This document shows, piece after piece, positions 9,666 to 20,104 of a stretch of 64,000 nt of DNA. The position numbers and the translations under genes are program-made. This DNA comes from CAVVYJ01 sp963752495 (GTDB taxonomy: Bacteria > Pseudomonadota > Gammaproteobacteria > Burkholderiales > Methylophilaceae), in assembly GCA_963752495.1 (NCBI GenBank), contig CAVVYJ010000005.1, positions 186,001 to 250,000 on the forward strand. The letters are read 5' to 3'. Each line of letters opens with the position of its first letter. Position 1 is the stretch's first letter. Below the pieces are notes generated by a model, which worked only from the letters and a program-made list of their open reading frames with translations, did no database searches and was not told the origin of the DNA.

Positions 9666-10790
9666 ATGAAACTCATGCAAGTCAGCAAATTAATACCGCT
9701 CAATATAGTTGTTGCAAGCCTGCTTTTAACCACAAACCCAAGCATTGCCTTTGGAGCTGAAGAAAAAGTGCTCAACTTTTACAACTGGGCAGATTATGTG
9801 GGTGAGGACACCATAGTGAACTTTGAAAAAGAAACTGGCATTAAAGTGCATGCTGATTTTTTTGATAACACCGAAACCATGCACACCAAATTGGTAGTGG
9901 GGCATTCCAATTACGATATTGTGATTACCTCTGGTCAGTGGGCTGGCACAGAAATACAAGGTGGGTTATTGCGCAAGCTGGATAAAAGCAAATTAACCAA
10001 CCTTAAGAACATGGACCCAACCATGCAGGCAAAACTTGCCAAAATCGATCCCAATAACGACCATTTAGTCAGCTGGTTATGGGGCTACACCACGGTTGGT
10101 ATTAACGTAGATAAAGTGAAGGCCGCACTCGGTAATACACCGATGCCTGACAATGCATTCGATTTGGTATTCAATCCAAAATATGCATCCAAATTAAAAT
10201 CATGCGGCATTTCGTTTGTAGATACGCCTACTGATATTTTTGCCGTATCTTTGCACTACCTAGGCAAAAACGCTTACTCTAAAAACAAAGCAGATTATGA
10301 AGAAGCGGCGAATATGCTTAAAAAAATTCGTCCTTATGTGGCTAAGTTCAACTCCATCAGCTACATCGATGAAATGGCCCGAGGTACTTATTGTGTCGCA
10401 CTTGGCTGGTCTGGAGATATTAATATCGCAAGGCAAAATGCGATTGATGCAAAAAGTGGCATTCATATAGAAGCCTTAATTCCCAAAGGTGGCGCCCCAC
10501 TTATCATTGATGCGATGGCGATTCCAAAAGATGCACCACATCCGAACAATGCCCTACTTTTCATGAACTACATCATGCGGCCTGAGGTGCAGGCTGGAAT
10601 TACCAATAAATTGTTTTATGCCAACGCAAACACGGCAAGTAAAAAATATGTGATCAAAGAAATTGTAGATAACAAGACAGCCTTTTTGCCGGATGCCGAT
10701 TTAAAACGCATGGTGGCGCCAGATATACTGACCAATGACATTCGCCGCGTGATGACTAGGCTCTATACAAAATTTAAGTCTGGCGTTTAA
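9666..10790 (+). CDS. Periplasmic polyamine-binding protein (PotF type), orphan
   Basis: The 374-residue protein has a Sec signal (about residues 1-32, ending before AEEKVLNFYNW) and the spermidine/putrescine-binding fold. The family opening YNWADY and the late segment IRRVMTRLYTKFK are recognisable. The start ATG at 9666 follows AAGGAA by a good distance. It lies directly behind speB, yet there are no permease genes next to it. The PotGHI genes are 12 kb away, where they have their own PotF. It may feed that transporter with a second specificity or act as a sensor. It aligns along its length with the second copy at 21687. Confidence 0.88.
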   Translation: MKLMQVSKLIPLNIVVASLLLTTNPSIAFGAEEKVLNFYNWADYVGEDTIVNFEKETGIKVHADFFDNTETMHTKLVVGHSNYDIVITSGQWAGTEIQGGLLRKLDKSKLTNLKNMDPTMQAKLAKIDPNNDHLVSWLWGYTTVGINVDKVKAALGNTPMPDNAFDLVFNPKYASKLKSCGISFVDTPTDIFAVSLHYLGKNAYSKNKADYEEAANMLKKIRPYVAKFNSISYIDEMARGTYCVALGWSGDINIARQNAIDAKSGIHIEALIPKGGAPLIIDAMAIPKDAPHPNNALLFMNYIMRPEVQAGITNKLFYANANTASKKYVIKEIVDNKTAFLPDADLKRMVAPDILTNDIRRVMTRLYTKFKSGV

Positions 10791-11025
10791 GAAAAATATA
10801 TTTGAGTTTTTGCAATTACCTCGATGCATAAGGAGAATAGCTTCTGGAATGGCACAATGCCTAAAGCAGTCTAAATAACATTCTAAATTAGTACAGCAGC
10901 TAACGATTACTGCACTAAGGTTACCTTATTTTTTACCGATACATCATATATTCTGTAGAATAAAGTTGTACTTAGTTGTAGTGGCAGTTCAACGGAGCTA
11001 GTCTCCAATCAAAGACTCTAATCAA

Positions 11026-14000
11026 ATGGATATCAGAAAAAAGTTAGCATTAATCGCAGCCATAAGCATGCTCGCCGCGGCAATTCCAGCTTCAATTGCC
11101 ATTTACTTCTATTTTGAATCCAACATTCTCGAAAGAGAAATATCAGGACTTATTCATCACACACGACATTACACTTCATCAGTGACGCGAGAGTTTGAAG
11201 AGAGTGAGATTAAACTCCAAGGCTTAGCAAAAATACTGGATAAATCATTAGCTAAGCCTCCTCCAAATAATGAAATCGAGCAGTTCCAAGAGATGATGGA
11301 GCTCAATACGGATGGAGTTTGGAGAAATAGAAAAACACTTTTTGACGGGCAAAAAGAGGCAGGGATATTTCTACCATCAGATGCTCAAGATTTAGACGCG
11401 CAAAAAATCATACACCTGCGTATTAAGCAGACTATTGATTCTGTTGGGCCAATGGCAAATTTGAATCAGGCAAACATATGGTATCTATCTAGGGTCCGGG
11501 GTGAAGTAATTTTTGACAGGTCGTTTCCGGATTTTGTCTTTCTCCAAAAGTCTGACAATGACTATACCCAAACGCCTTGGGTTACCTACACATCACCAGC
11601 TATAAATCCTGAACGCAAGTTTAAATTAACCCCTCCGTTATATGACCCCGTACCTAAAGTTTGGATGGTCAGCTCGATTTATCCGCTATATATCGGAGAT
11701 AAGTGGATAGGCACATTAGGGCAAGATATACAACTAAGTAAGATTCTGGCGATATTTTTTCAAGACGAAAATGCATACCAAGGAACACAACATTACATAC
11801 TCGACCAGCAGGGTAATTTTATTCTGGCAGGCGCCTGGCAAGGACTTCTGGAATCAACTGCGAATTCAGGTAACTTTAAACTGCCTTCAGACAGCATTTT
11901 AAATACACTACTGAAAACGCCCGTTCAAGCTAAACCCAAATTACTGAACAAAAGCTTAGTCATTGACAATAGAAAATATGTTGCCATTGGCACAAGCATT
12001 GGCGATATAGGCTGGCGATATTACACGCTGACCCCTGTTGATCAAATCATGCTGCCAACACGCCAGCTGTTTTTTACTCTAATTGCAGTCATATTTTTTG
12101 TATCTATTTTGAGTGGGCTTTTAATTAGTACAGCAGTCAATAGCTTTGTTGTTAAAAGAATTAGACGCCTCACAGATGGCATGAGACTTTATGAGTCAGG
12201 AATGAAAGTTAATCTTCATTCGTCCCTGTCCGGCTCGGATGAAATTTCACATGCCGCTAGAGAGTTTGACATCATGGTGGATCGAATAGATCAGCACATT
12301 ATGGATGTCGAACTTGCAAGAGACCTTCTTCGAAGCGGCGAGCAAAAGTGGAGATTTGCGCTGGAAGGCGCGGGTGATGGTGTATGGGAATTTGATTTTG
12401 AATCCAAATTAAGCACCATATCTCCAAGAATGATGGAAATTTTAGGACGCGACCCGACATCCGACGGAGACTCAATGTCGTTCAGTGAAATGACGGAAGG
12501 CATCCACCCTGACAGCCTTGCTCCCTCAATGGCCGCCTTGCAAGCGGTGATAGACAAGCAGACTGATCGCTACATAGTAGAACAGCAAGTGCGCCACAAT
12601 AATGGCAGCTATATATGGTTGTTAAGCAGGGGAATGGTGACTAGCTTTAGTGCTGATGGAAAACCGCTTCACATGATAGGCACTTCTTCTGATATTACCG
12701 AGCGTAAACATACAGAACAGCTATTGACAACCGCACATGCAAAATACCAGCGTCTTGTTGAAAACATAGGTGATGAGTATAACTTCTTCACAATGGATGC
12801 CAAGGGAATGATTACTTATGTCAGTCCCTCGATTTCAAAGATGATGGGATGGACACCTGAAGAATCTCTTGGTCATTACTCTAAAACTCTCACCGACAGC
12901 CCCATCAATAAGCAGGCTAGTGTCTATACAGAAGCAGGATTAAGAGGAGAAAAGCAGCCACCGTACTTAATTGAAGATACCCATAAAGACGGTAGAAAAC
13001 GCATACTAGAAGTGAATGAAACGCCCGTCTTTGATGAAAATGGGAAGGCTATTGGCCTAGAAGGGGTTGCGCACGATATCACCGAGCGTATTAAGGCTGA
13101 GAATTCACTTAAAGCAGCCCATGCGAAATACGAACACTTGGTTGAAAATATATCAGACGAATACTATTTTTATTCGCACAATGATCAAGGTTATTTTACT
13201 TATGTTAGTACTTCTGTCACCAAAATGTTGGGCTGGACGCCTGAAGAGTACTTAACGCACCACACCAAATTCCTTACAAACCATCCTGTTAATAAAGACT
13301 GCATTAGATTTACCTCTGCAGGTCTTAAAGGACATAAACAGCCCCCCTACATGGTTCAAAGATATCATAAAGACGGCAGTACGCGCTGGCTTGAACTAAC
13401 CGAAACGCCAGTAAAAAATGAATATGGAAAGGTGATTGGATTAGAGGGAATTGCTCATGACATCACAAAGCGCATAGAAGCTGAATCGAAATTAAAACTT
13501 GCCGCAAGCGTTTTCACGCATGCCCGTGAGGGAATCATGATTACGGATGCAGTTGGGACAATTATAGAAGTGAACAACACCTTCACGGAGATTACCGGAT
13601 ATAGCCGTGATGAAGCCATAGGTCAAACTCCGCGTATCCTGAAATCTGAGCGACATCCGCCAGAGTTTTATAAAGCCATGTGGGAAGAATTAAAGGAAAA
13701 GGGATATTGGAGCGGCGAGATTTGGAACCATCATAAAAATGGAGACGAATACGTTGTGTCCATGACCACAAGTCATGTATTGAGTGATGCTGGCGACATA
13801 CAGAGTTACGTAGCCCTATTTACCGACATCACCACAATGAAGGCACATCAGCAGCAACTGGAGCATGTCGCTCATTATGACGTGCTTACCAACTTACCTA
13901 ATCGGGTACTTTTAGCCGATCGTCTATCGCAGGCAATGTTAAATAGTCAGCGCTTGAATCAGTCCGTAGCCGTTGTTTTTCTTGATCTTGATGGCTTTAA

Positions 14001-15181
14001 GATTGTAAATGATGAATACGGGCATAAAATCGGAGATGACCTACTCATTAACCTTACAGAACGCATGAAAACAACACTGCGTGAAAGCGACACACTAGCG
14101 CGCATAGGTGGCGATGAGTTCGTAGCAGTGTTGACAGGCTTAGAAAATCCACATGACTGCGAGATGCTTCTGGCACGTTTGTTAAAAGTCACATCCAGCC
14201 CAATCAACATTAAGGGCATTACACTACAAGTCTCTGCAAGCATAGGTGTTACCTTATACCCACAAGACGGAAGTGATGCAGACCTGCTGATGCGACATGC
14301 TGATCAGGCGATGTATATTGCAAAACAAGCTGGCAAAAATCGATACCATCTTTTCGATATCGAACAGGATATCGCGATTAAATCGCAACGTGAAACTATC
14401 GAACATATTGCTGCAGCACTTAACAATCAAGGACTTTGTCTTGTACTACCAACCCAAAGTCAACATGAGAACAGGTGAAGTGATTGGTGCAGAAGCGCTT
14501 ATACGCTGGCAACACAGAGACCGCGGGTTATTGCCTCCAGCGCTCTTTTTACCAGTTATAGAAAACCACCCGCTCAGCATTCAGATTGGCGAATGGGTAA
14601 TTGATAGCGCTTTGGCACAAATGAGCTTATGGCAAAAATCAGAGATAAATCTCAAGATCAGCGTCAATATTGGAGCGAGTCAGTTGCAAGAGGAAAATTT
14701 TGTATCTCGCTTAGCAAAACTTTTGGCAGATTATCCTGACGTCAGCCCTGATAAGCTGGAACTAGAGATATTAGAAACCAGTGCGCTGGAAGATATTGCA
14801 AAAATTTCAAATTTAATGCGTTCATGTCATGCACTTGGTGTTCGCTTTGCATTAGATGACTTTGGCACTGGATATTCATCTCTAACTTATCTCAAGCGTT
14901 TACCAGCAGACACACTTAAAATTGATCAAAGCTTTATACGTGACATGATTGAAGATCCTGATGATTTGGCTATTGTGAAAGGCATAGTAAGTTTGGCTGA
15001 GGCTTTCCATCGAGATGTAATTGCTGAAGGCGTAGAAACTATTTCGCATGGAACTTTACTGCTAGGCTTAGGTTGTGAGTTGGCACAAGGGTATGGTATT
15101 GCGAGGCCAATGCCAGCTGAAATCATTCCAGAGTGGGCTAAAAATTGGCTTCCAGATCAAAGCTGGGCCGCCAAATTATAA
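11026..15181 (+). CDS. Cache-HAMP-multi-PAS-GGDEF-EAL cyclic-di-GMP protein, one frameshift
   Basis: The reconstructed protein is about 1384 residues. An N-terminal membrane helix (about 7-28) and a second helix (about 345-367) flank a periplasmic Cache-type sensor. Then come HAMP (about 370-425), four PAS units (about 440-560, 565-690, 690-820, 825-945), a GGDEF domain with intact GGDEF motif (about 1027) and an EAL domain with EALIRW, DDFGTGYSSL and EGVE motifs. Both catalytic signatures look complete, so it could make and degrade c-di-GMP. One extra G near 14431 breaks the frame at the GGDEF-EAL linker, probably an assembly error. The second and third PAS units are near copies. No neighbour indicates the signal sensed. 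Confidence 0.9.
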
Positions 15182-15215
15182 TTTAGGGCAAAGTATAATA
15201 GGTTAGCTTTTAAAA

Positions 15216-16721
15216 TCAGACCAAAACCGGCTGATGGCTTGTCACCATATGTCGATTTACTAAATCCGCAAGTCTTGTGGCGGCGGGCACGATCTCGTTA
15301 AGTGGCATGTAGCCATAGCCCACCACCACGCCGCGCGTAACCGGAGGCGCAATGTAATAGCTTGAAAGCGGGCGAATATCAATCTGCTGAAGTCTGGCAT
15401 CTGCCGCCAGTTTCACGTCATCGCAAAAGTCTGGCAAATGTATCACCAAGTGCAAACCCGCATCCGCATTAGATAGCGTAGCGCCAGACAGCAGTTGATT
15501 TTGCAATGTATGTTGAAGTAACGCACGGCTTTGCCCATAGCGCGCACGAACGTTGCGCTACGTGCGTCGTAAATGCCCAAGTTGAATAAAATCAGCCAGC
15601 GCAGCTTGCACCGCCATTTGGCCGGGTCGATGAATATCCGCCAAACCCGTTCTGAATGGCTCGATTAAATCTTGGGGGACTACGATATATCCTACACGTA
15701 TTCCCGGGTATAAAACTTTAGAAAACGTACCCAGATATATTACTCGGTTGTGATGATCCAACCCTTGCAAACTGGCGATGGGACGGCCTTTGTAGCGGAA
15801 TTCGCTGTCATAATCATCCTCCAGTATCCAAGCGCCTACCGAAGCCGCGTATTCGAGCAACAAACGACGGCGCGTCAGACTCATCACCACATCGGTCGGG
15901 TACTGGTGCGAAGGTGTGACGTAGATTAGACGAGGGTTCGTTTGCAAATCTGCCGGCGTAGGCGAAATACCGTCTTTATCTACTTCTATTGGCCGCAAAC
16001 TCAAGTCATTGGCTTCAAAAATACGGCGCGCACCCCAATAGCCCGGGTTCTCCATCCACACCATGTCACCGGCATCTGCGAGCAAGCGTGCACACAAATC
16101 GAGCGATTGCTGGGTACCTGCGGTGATTAATATCTGCTCTGAAGAAAGTCTCACTGAACGCGTTACACGCAGATATTCCGCCAGCACTTCACGTAATGGG
16201 GCATAACCCCCGCGTCTTGCATAATCCATAAATGCTGATTGAGGCTCACGCCACGCTTTATTTTGTAGCTTTTGCCAAATTTTATAGGGGAAAACCGAAA
16301 AGTCATTGGCCCCTTGAATAAACTCTTGAATCTCGAAATTTTTATCTGATGGCGCATGCGTAAGCCTCTCGCCACGCTTAGAGAGTGCGCGCGGAAAAAC
16401 ACTGAACTCCTCATCTTCAGCCTGCTGACTGGTATCAATTGCAAAATTGGGCAATGTATCCGCAACTACCGTACCACTACCAATGCGCGCTTCCACATAG
16501 CCTTCTGCCAGCAACTGTTCATAAGCCGCAATCACCGTATTGCGCGAACAGCCGATATCTTTTGCCAAGTTACGCGATGAGGGCAGCTTACTACCGCCCT
16601 GCAACTGGTGACTTAAAATCGCGTGACGTATCAATTCAAATATGCGACGATGCGTTGGCATATCTGCATTAACCGTGGACCCAAGTGAACTCAGTACCAA
16701 TTCTGCTAAAGGAATTTTCAT
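15216..16721 (-). CDS. MocR-type regulator (GntR DNA-binding plus aminotransferase-like domain), in-frame stop
   Basis: A GntR winged helix (about residues 15-85, with SRNLAKDIGCSRNTV) is followed by a class I aminotransferase-like domain that binds PLP in this family (ILEDDYDSEFRY, then GTFSKVLYPG with the PLP lysine). These regulators (PdxR, GabR, TauR types) sense PLP or an amine/amino acid. A TAG at about 15558-15560 interrupts the frame within GHLRRT-x-RNVRARYGQ. The protein continues in the same frame to 15216, giving about 500 residues. A missing C and an extra G (CGCCACGTACGC read as CGCACGTAGCGC) would restore LRRHVRNVR. It is divergent from ald and faces the direct-repeat operators at 16745-16777. 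Confidence 0.88.
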
Positions 16722-16744
16722 GAATTTTTTATCATAAAACCATT

Positions 16745-16777
16745 AAGTGGTTCTAATCATATTGCAAAAGTGGTTCT
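16745..16777. promoter_or_regulatory. Direct-repeat operator for the MocR regulator
   Basis: AAGTGGTTCT occurs twice, at 16745-16754 and 16768-16777, in the same orientation and 23 bases apart (about two helix turns). The repeats sit between the divergent MocR and ald genes. MocR/PdxR proteins bind tandem direct repeats with an AAGTGG-like core, so this pair is the likely target. A third copy lies at 44567-44576 after eutC. Confidence 0.6.
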
Positions 16778-16836
16778 TTAACTAGTACCAAATAGTGTTT
16801 ATAGTGACTCAAAGTCAAAAATCAGGGGCAAAAGAA

Positions 16837-17937
16837 ATGCTAGTTGGCGTTCCAAGTGAAATCAAAAATCATGAATATCGCGTAGGTCTAACACCAAATG
16901 GTGCTGCAGCGCTTGTGCGCAACGGCCATCAAGTGCTGGTAGAAACTAAGGCTGGTGCGGGCGTTGGCTTTGACGATGCGATGTACCTAAAAGCCGGTGC
17001 AAAAATCGCCAAAAATGCGGATGAAGTTTTTGCCGCCGCAGACATGATTGTAAAAGTAAAAGAGCCGCAAGCCGTTGAATGTAAAAAATTACGCTCTGGT
17101 CAAATACTGTTTACCTATCTCCATTTGGCACCAGACCCAGAGCAGGCGAAAATGTTGCTTGCTTCTGATTGTGTTGCAATTGCCTACGAAACCGTCACCG
17201 ATGTTCATGGTGGACTGCCATTACTAAAACCAATGTCCGAAGTTGCAGGCCGCATGTCGATTCAAGCTGGCGCGCACTCTCTAGAAAAAGCACAAGGCGG
17301 CTTGGGCGTTCTGTTGCCGGGTGTGCCAGGCGTAGCGCCAGCAAAAGTGTTGGTGCTGGGTGGCGGTGTGGTTGGCATTAACGCTGCTAGGATGGCTGCC
17401 GGACTAGGTGCTGAAGTCACAATTATGGATATTTCGTTACATAGACTGACACAAATTGATAACGACTTTGGCAATGTAATGACTACTGAATATTCTACAC
17501 ATGAACATATTTGCGAGCGTTTGCCAGAAACTGATTTAGTCATCGGCGGCGTATTGATTCCAGGTGCCGCTGCACCAAAATTAATCACAAAAGAAATGCT
17601 GAAGCTGATGCGCCCAGGCTCGGTGATTGTGGACGTAGCGATTGATCAGGGTGGCTGTCTTGAAACCAGCCGCGCTACTACGCATCAGGACCCAACATAT
17701 GTTGTCGATGGCGTAGTGCATTATTGCGTAGCCAATATGCCTGGTGCAGTTGCGCGCACCTCTACACTCGCGCTGACCAATGCCACACTGCCATTTGTTC
17801 TAGCATTAGCAAACAAAGGTTACAAAAAAGCCTTGGAAGAAGATGCTCACCTACGTAACGGATTAAACATACACCGCGGTAAAGTTACTTATGCTGCAGT
17901 AGCGAAAGAATTAGGTTACGAGCTCGCAACTATGTAA
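16837..17937 (+). CDS. ald: Alanine dehydrogenase
   Basis: The enzyme interconverts L-alanine and pyruvate plus ammonium with NAD. At 366 residues it matches the family, beginning MLVGVPSEIKN and containing the NAD-binding segment VLGGGVVGINAARMA (about 172-186), the conserved MSEVAGRM and the late NMPGAVARTSTLAL block. The ATG at 16837 was chosen because it gives the family-typical N-terminus and has AGGGG eight bases upstream. The frame extends upstream to 16795 but with unrelated residues. It heads a tight group with puuD, puuA and spuC. Alanine formed by pyruvate-dependent aminotransferases in the cluster could be recycled here to pyruvate while releasing ammonium. Confidence 0.93.
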   Translation: MLVGVPSEIKNHEYRVGLTPNGAAALVRNGHQVLVETKAGAGVGFDDAMYLKAGAKIAKNADEVFAAADMIVKVKEPQAVECKKLRSGQILFTYLHLAPDPEQAKMLLASDCVAIAYETVTDVHGGLPLLKPMSEVAGRMSIQAGAHSLEKAQGGLGVLLPGVPGVAPAKVLVLGGGVVGINAARMAAGLGAEVTIMDISLHRLTQIDNDFGNVMTTEYSTHEHICERLPETDLVIGGVLIPGAAAPKLITKEMLKLMRPGSVIVDVAIDQGGCLETSRATTHQDPTYVVDGVVHYCVANMPGAVARTSTLALTNATLPFVLALANKGYKKALEEDAHLRNGLNIHRGKVTYAAVAKELGYELATM

Positions 17938-17946
17938 GATAAGCAT

Positions 17947-18687
17947 ATGAATCATAAGCGTCCAGTAATCGGCATTCCCGCCTGCATAAAAATGTTAGGC
18001 GAACATCCGTTTCATGCCGTTGGAGCAAAGTATGTGGATGCAATTGTAAATGCGGCAGATTGTTTACCGCTAGTACTACCGGCAATTGGAGATAAACAAG
18101 ATATTGCGGCGATATTAGAACTGATTGATGGCGTATTGCTTACGGGCTCTCCTTCTAATGTCGAACCAAAGCGTTATGGGAAGTCTTTAATTCGTGCAGA
18201 TATGCATTTGGATACAGCGCGCGATGCAACCACTTTTCCATTGATTGAAGCTGCAATAAATGCGGGAAAACCAATTTTGGGGATTTGCCGCGGTTTTCAG
18301 GAAATGAACGTGGCATTTGGTGGAACGCTTCATCAGGAGATACACGCACAAAGCCATTTAATGGACCACCGCGAAAAAGAAGGTGATTTAGATATTCAGT
18401 ACGGGCCATCTCACTCGGTAAAACTGACAACTGGTGGCATGTTGCAACTTTTGTTTGATGGTGCAGATGAGATTACAGTGAATTCGATACACAGTCAGGG
18501 AATTGATCAACTTGGCAGAGATTTACTTGTAGAGGCCACGGCGCCAGACGGTTTGGTAGAAGGCATAAGGGTAGCAAGTGCCAAAAATTTTGCACTGGCT
18601 GTGCAATGGCACCCTGAGTGGAAAGTCACTAAAAATGCGCAATCTATGGCGCTATTTAAAGCATTTGGAAAAGCTTGTAGAACATAA
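17947..18687 (+). CDS. puuD: Gamma-glutamyl-GABA hydrolase, class I glutamine amidotransferase-like
   Basis: It would hydrolyse gamma-glutamyl-GABA to glutamate and GABA, the last step of the gamma-glutamylated putrescine route. The 246 residues show the nucleophile elbow LGICRGFQE with Cys114, the HxQGxD-like segment NSIHSQGID and the catalytic QWHPEW near residue 220. Its length matches the E. coli enzyme. It starts nine bases after ald and is 21 bases before the first PuuA-like gene. The partner enzymes PuuA, PuuB and PuuC are all encoded within 11 kb, which supports the assignment. Confidence 0.88.
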   Translation: MNHKRPVIGIPACIKMLGEHPFHAVGAKYVDAIVNAADCLPLVLPAIGDKQDIAAILELIDGVLLTGSPSNVEPKRYGKSLIRADMHLDTARDATTFPLIEAAINAGKPILGICRGFQEMNVAFGGTLHQEIHAQSHLMDHREKEGDLDIQYGPSHSVKLTTGGMLQLLFDGADEITVNSIHSQGIDQLGRDLLVEATAPDGLVEGIRVASAKNFALAVQWHPEWKVTKNAQSMALFKAFGKACRT

Positions 18688-18708
18688 AAACTATAAATTA
18701 GGTGAGTT

Positions 18709-20093
18709 ATGAATGGTAAGCAAATAGCAGAAAAAGAGAACGCTGGATTTAACAAGATGGACGCCTGGCTCAACGAGAACGGCGTCACTGAGGTTGAATG
18801 CCTAGTGCCTGATATGACCGGAATCCCGCGTGGCAAAATTCTTCCGCGCGGCAAATTTCACGAAGACCGCGGCATGCGACTGCCAGAAGGCGTTTTAGGA
18901 ATGACCGTAACAGGCGAGTATCCTGAAGATGACGCCTACAACAGCGTGATTCACGAAAGTGACCGCGACATGATTGTGCGCCCAGATCCGGACACAGTAT
19001 GTCTTGTGCCTTGGGCAATCGACCCAACAGCGCAGGTGATACATGATTGCTTTACTTTTGATGACAATCTGGTTGAACATGCACCACGTTCGGTACTGCG
19101 CAAGGTGCTAGATTTATATGAAAAAAAAGGCTGGAAACCAGTTGTTGCACCAGAACTCGAGTTCTATATCGTTGCCCGTAATACTGACCCTGACCTACCT
19201 TTGCAGCCGCCAATTGGTCGCAGCGGCCGTCCAGAATCCGGCCGCCAGCCATATAGCATTGACGCGGTGAATGAGTTTGACCCTTTATTTGAAGATATTT
19301 ACGAATATTGCGAAAAACAAAAACTAGATATTGATACGCTGATTCACGAAGTTGGTACTGGCCAGATGGAAATTAATTTTCTGCATGGTGATGCGCTAGA
19401 GCTAGCTGACAGCGTATTTCTATTCAAGCGTACTGTACGTGAAGCTGCATTTAGGCATGACATGTACGCCACATTCATGGCCAAACCAATGGCAGACCAA
19501 CCCGGCTCAGCGATGCACATTCACCAAAGTGTGATGGATGCAAAAACCGGAAAAAATATCTTTGCCAACGAAGATGGCAGTGATAGCGAACTATTTATGC
19601 ATGCGATTGGTGGGCTACAAAAATACTTGCCTGCTTCCATGGCATTGCTTGCCCCATTTGTAAACTCTTATCGTCGTTTGGTGCGCGACACAGCTGCGCC
19701 AATTAACGTGCAGTGGGGACGCGATAATCGCACAGTGGGAATCCGCGTTCCAGAATCTCCAAAAGTATCGCGACGTTTAGAAAATCGCGTAGCTGGTGTG
19801 GATGCCAATCCTTATATTGCCCTGGCAACATCGTTAGCCTGCTGTTATTTAGGCATGGTGAATAAAATTGAACCTAGCACAGAACTCAAAGGGAATGGTT
19901 ACTCTCATGAATATGAGTTGCCACGAAGCCTTAATGAGGCGATTGATATGCTACGCGAAACGCCTGATTTACATGAGAGTATTAGGTCCTAATTTTATTA
20001 AGCTTTATTTGTCGGTAAAAGAACTTGAATACGCGGAATTTATGAAGGTGATTAGCCCTTGGGAACGCAGACATCTTGCTTCTTCACGTATAA
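18709..20093 (+). CDS. puuA: Gamma-glutamylpolyamine synthetase (glutamine synthetase family), two frameshifts near the end
   Basis: It is a glutamine synthetase-like ATP ligase that would attach glutamate to putrescine or another amine. The beta-grasp part (about 1-120) and the catalytic domain are present, with the metal/glutamate segment VAPELEFYI (about 143-151), MHIHQS (about 269) and NRVAGVDANPYIAL. The frame shifts near 19985 (two missing bases restore ESILGPNF) and near 20075 (removing one T restores ERRHLLLHV and the stop at 20091-20093). Restored length is about 461 residues with a C-terminus nearly like PuuA. It sits between puuD and the spuC-like gene. True GlnA is excluded by the neighbours and the short acidic N-terminal half. 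Confidence 0.85.
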
Positions 20094-20104
20094 GGAATCT
20101 AATT

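Noticed and set aside
10850..10872. Sigma-54 promoter TGGCAC after the orphan potF gene
   Set aside because: TGGCAC is followed by AATGCCTAAAGC. The GC pair is not ten bases after GG, so the required spacing is not met.
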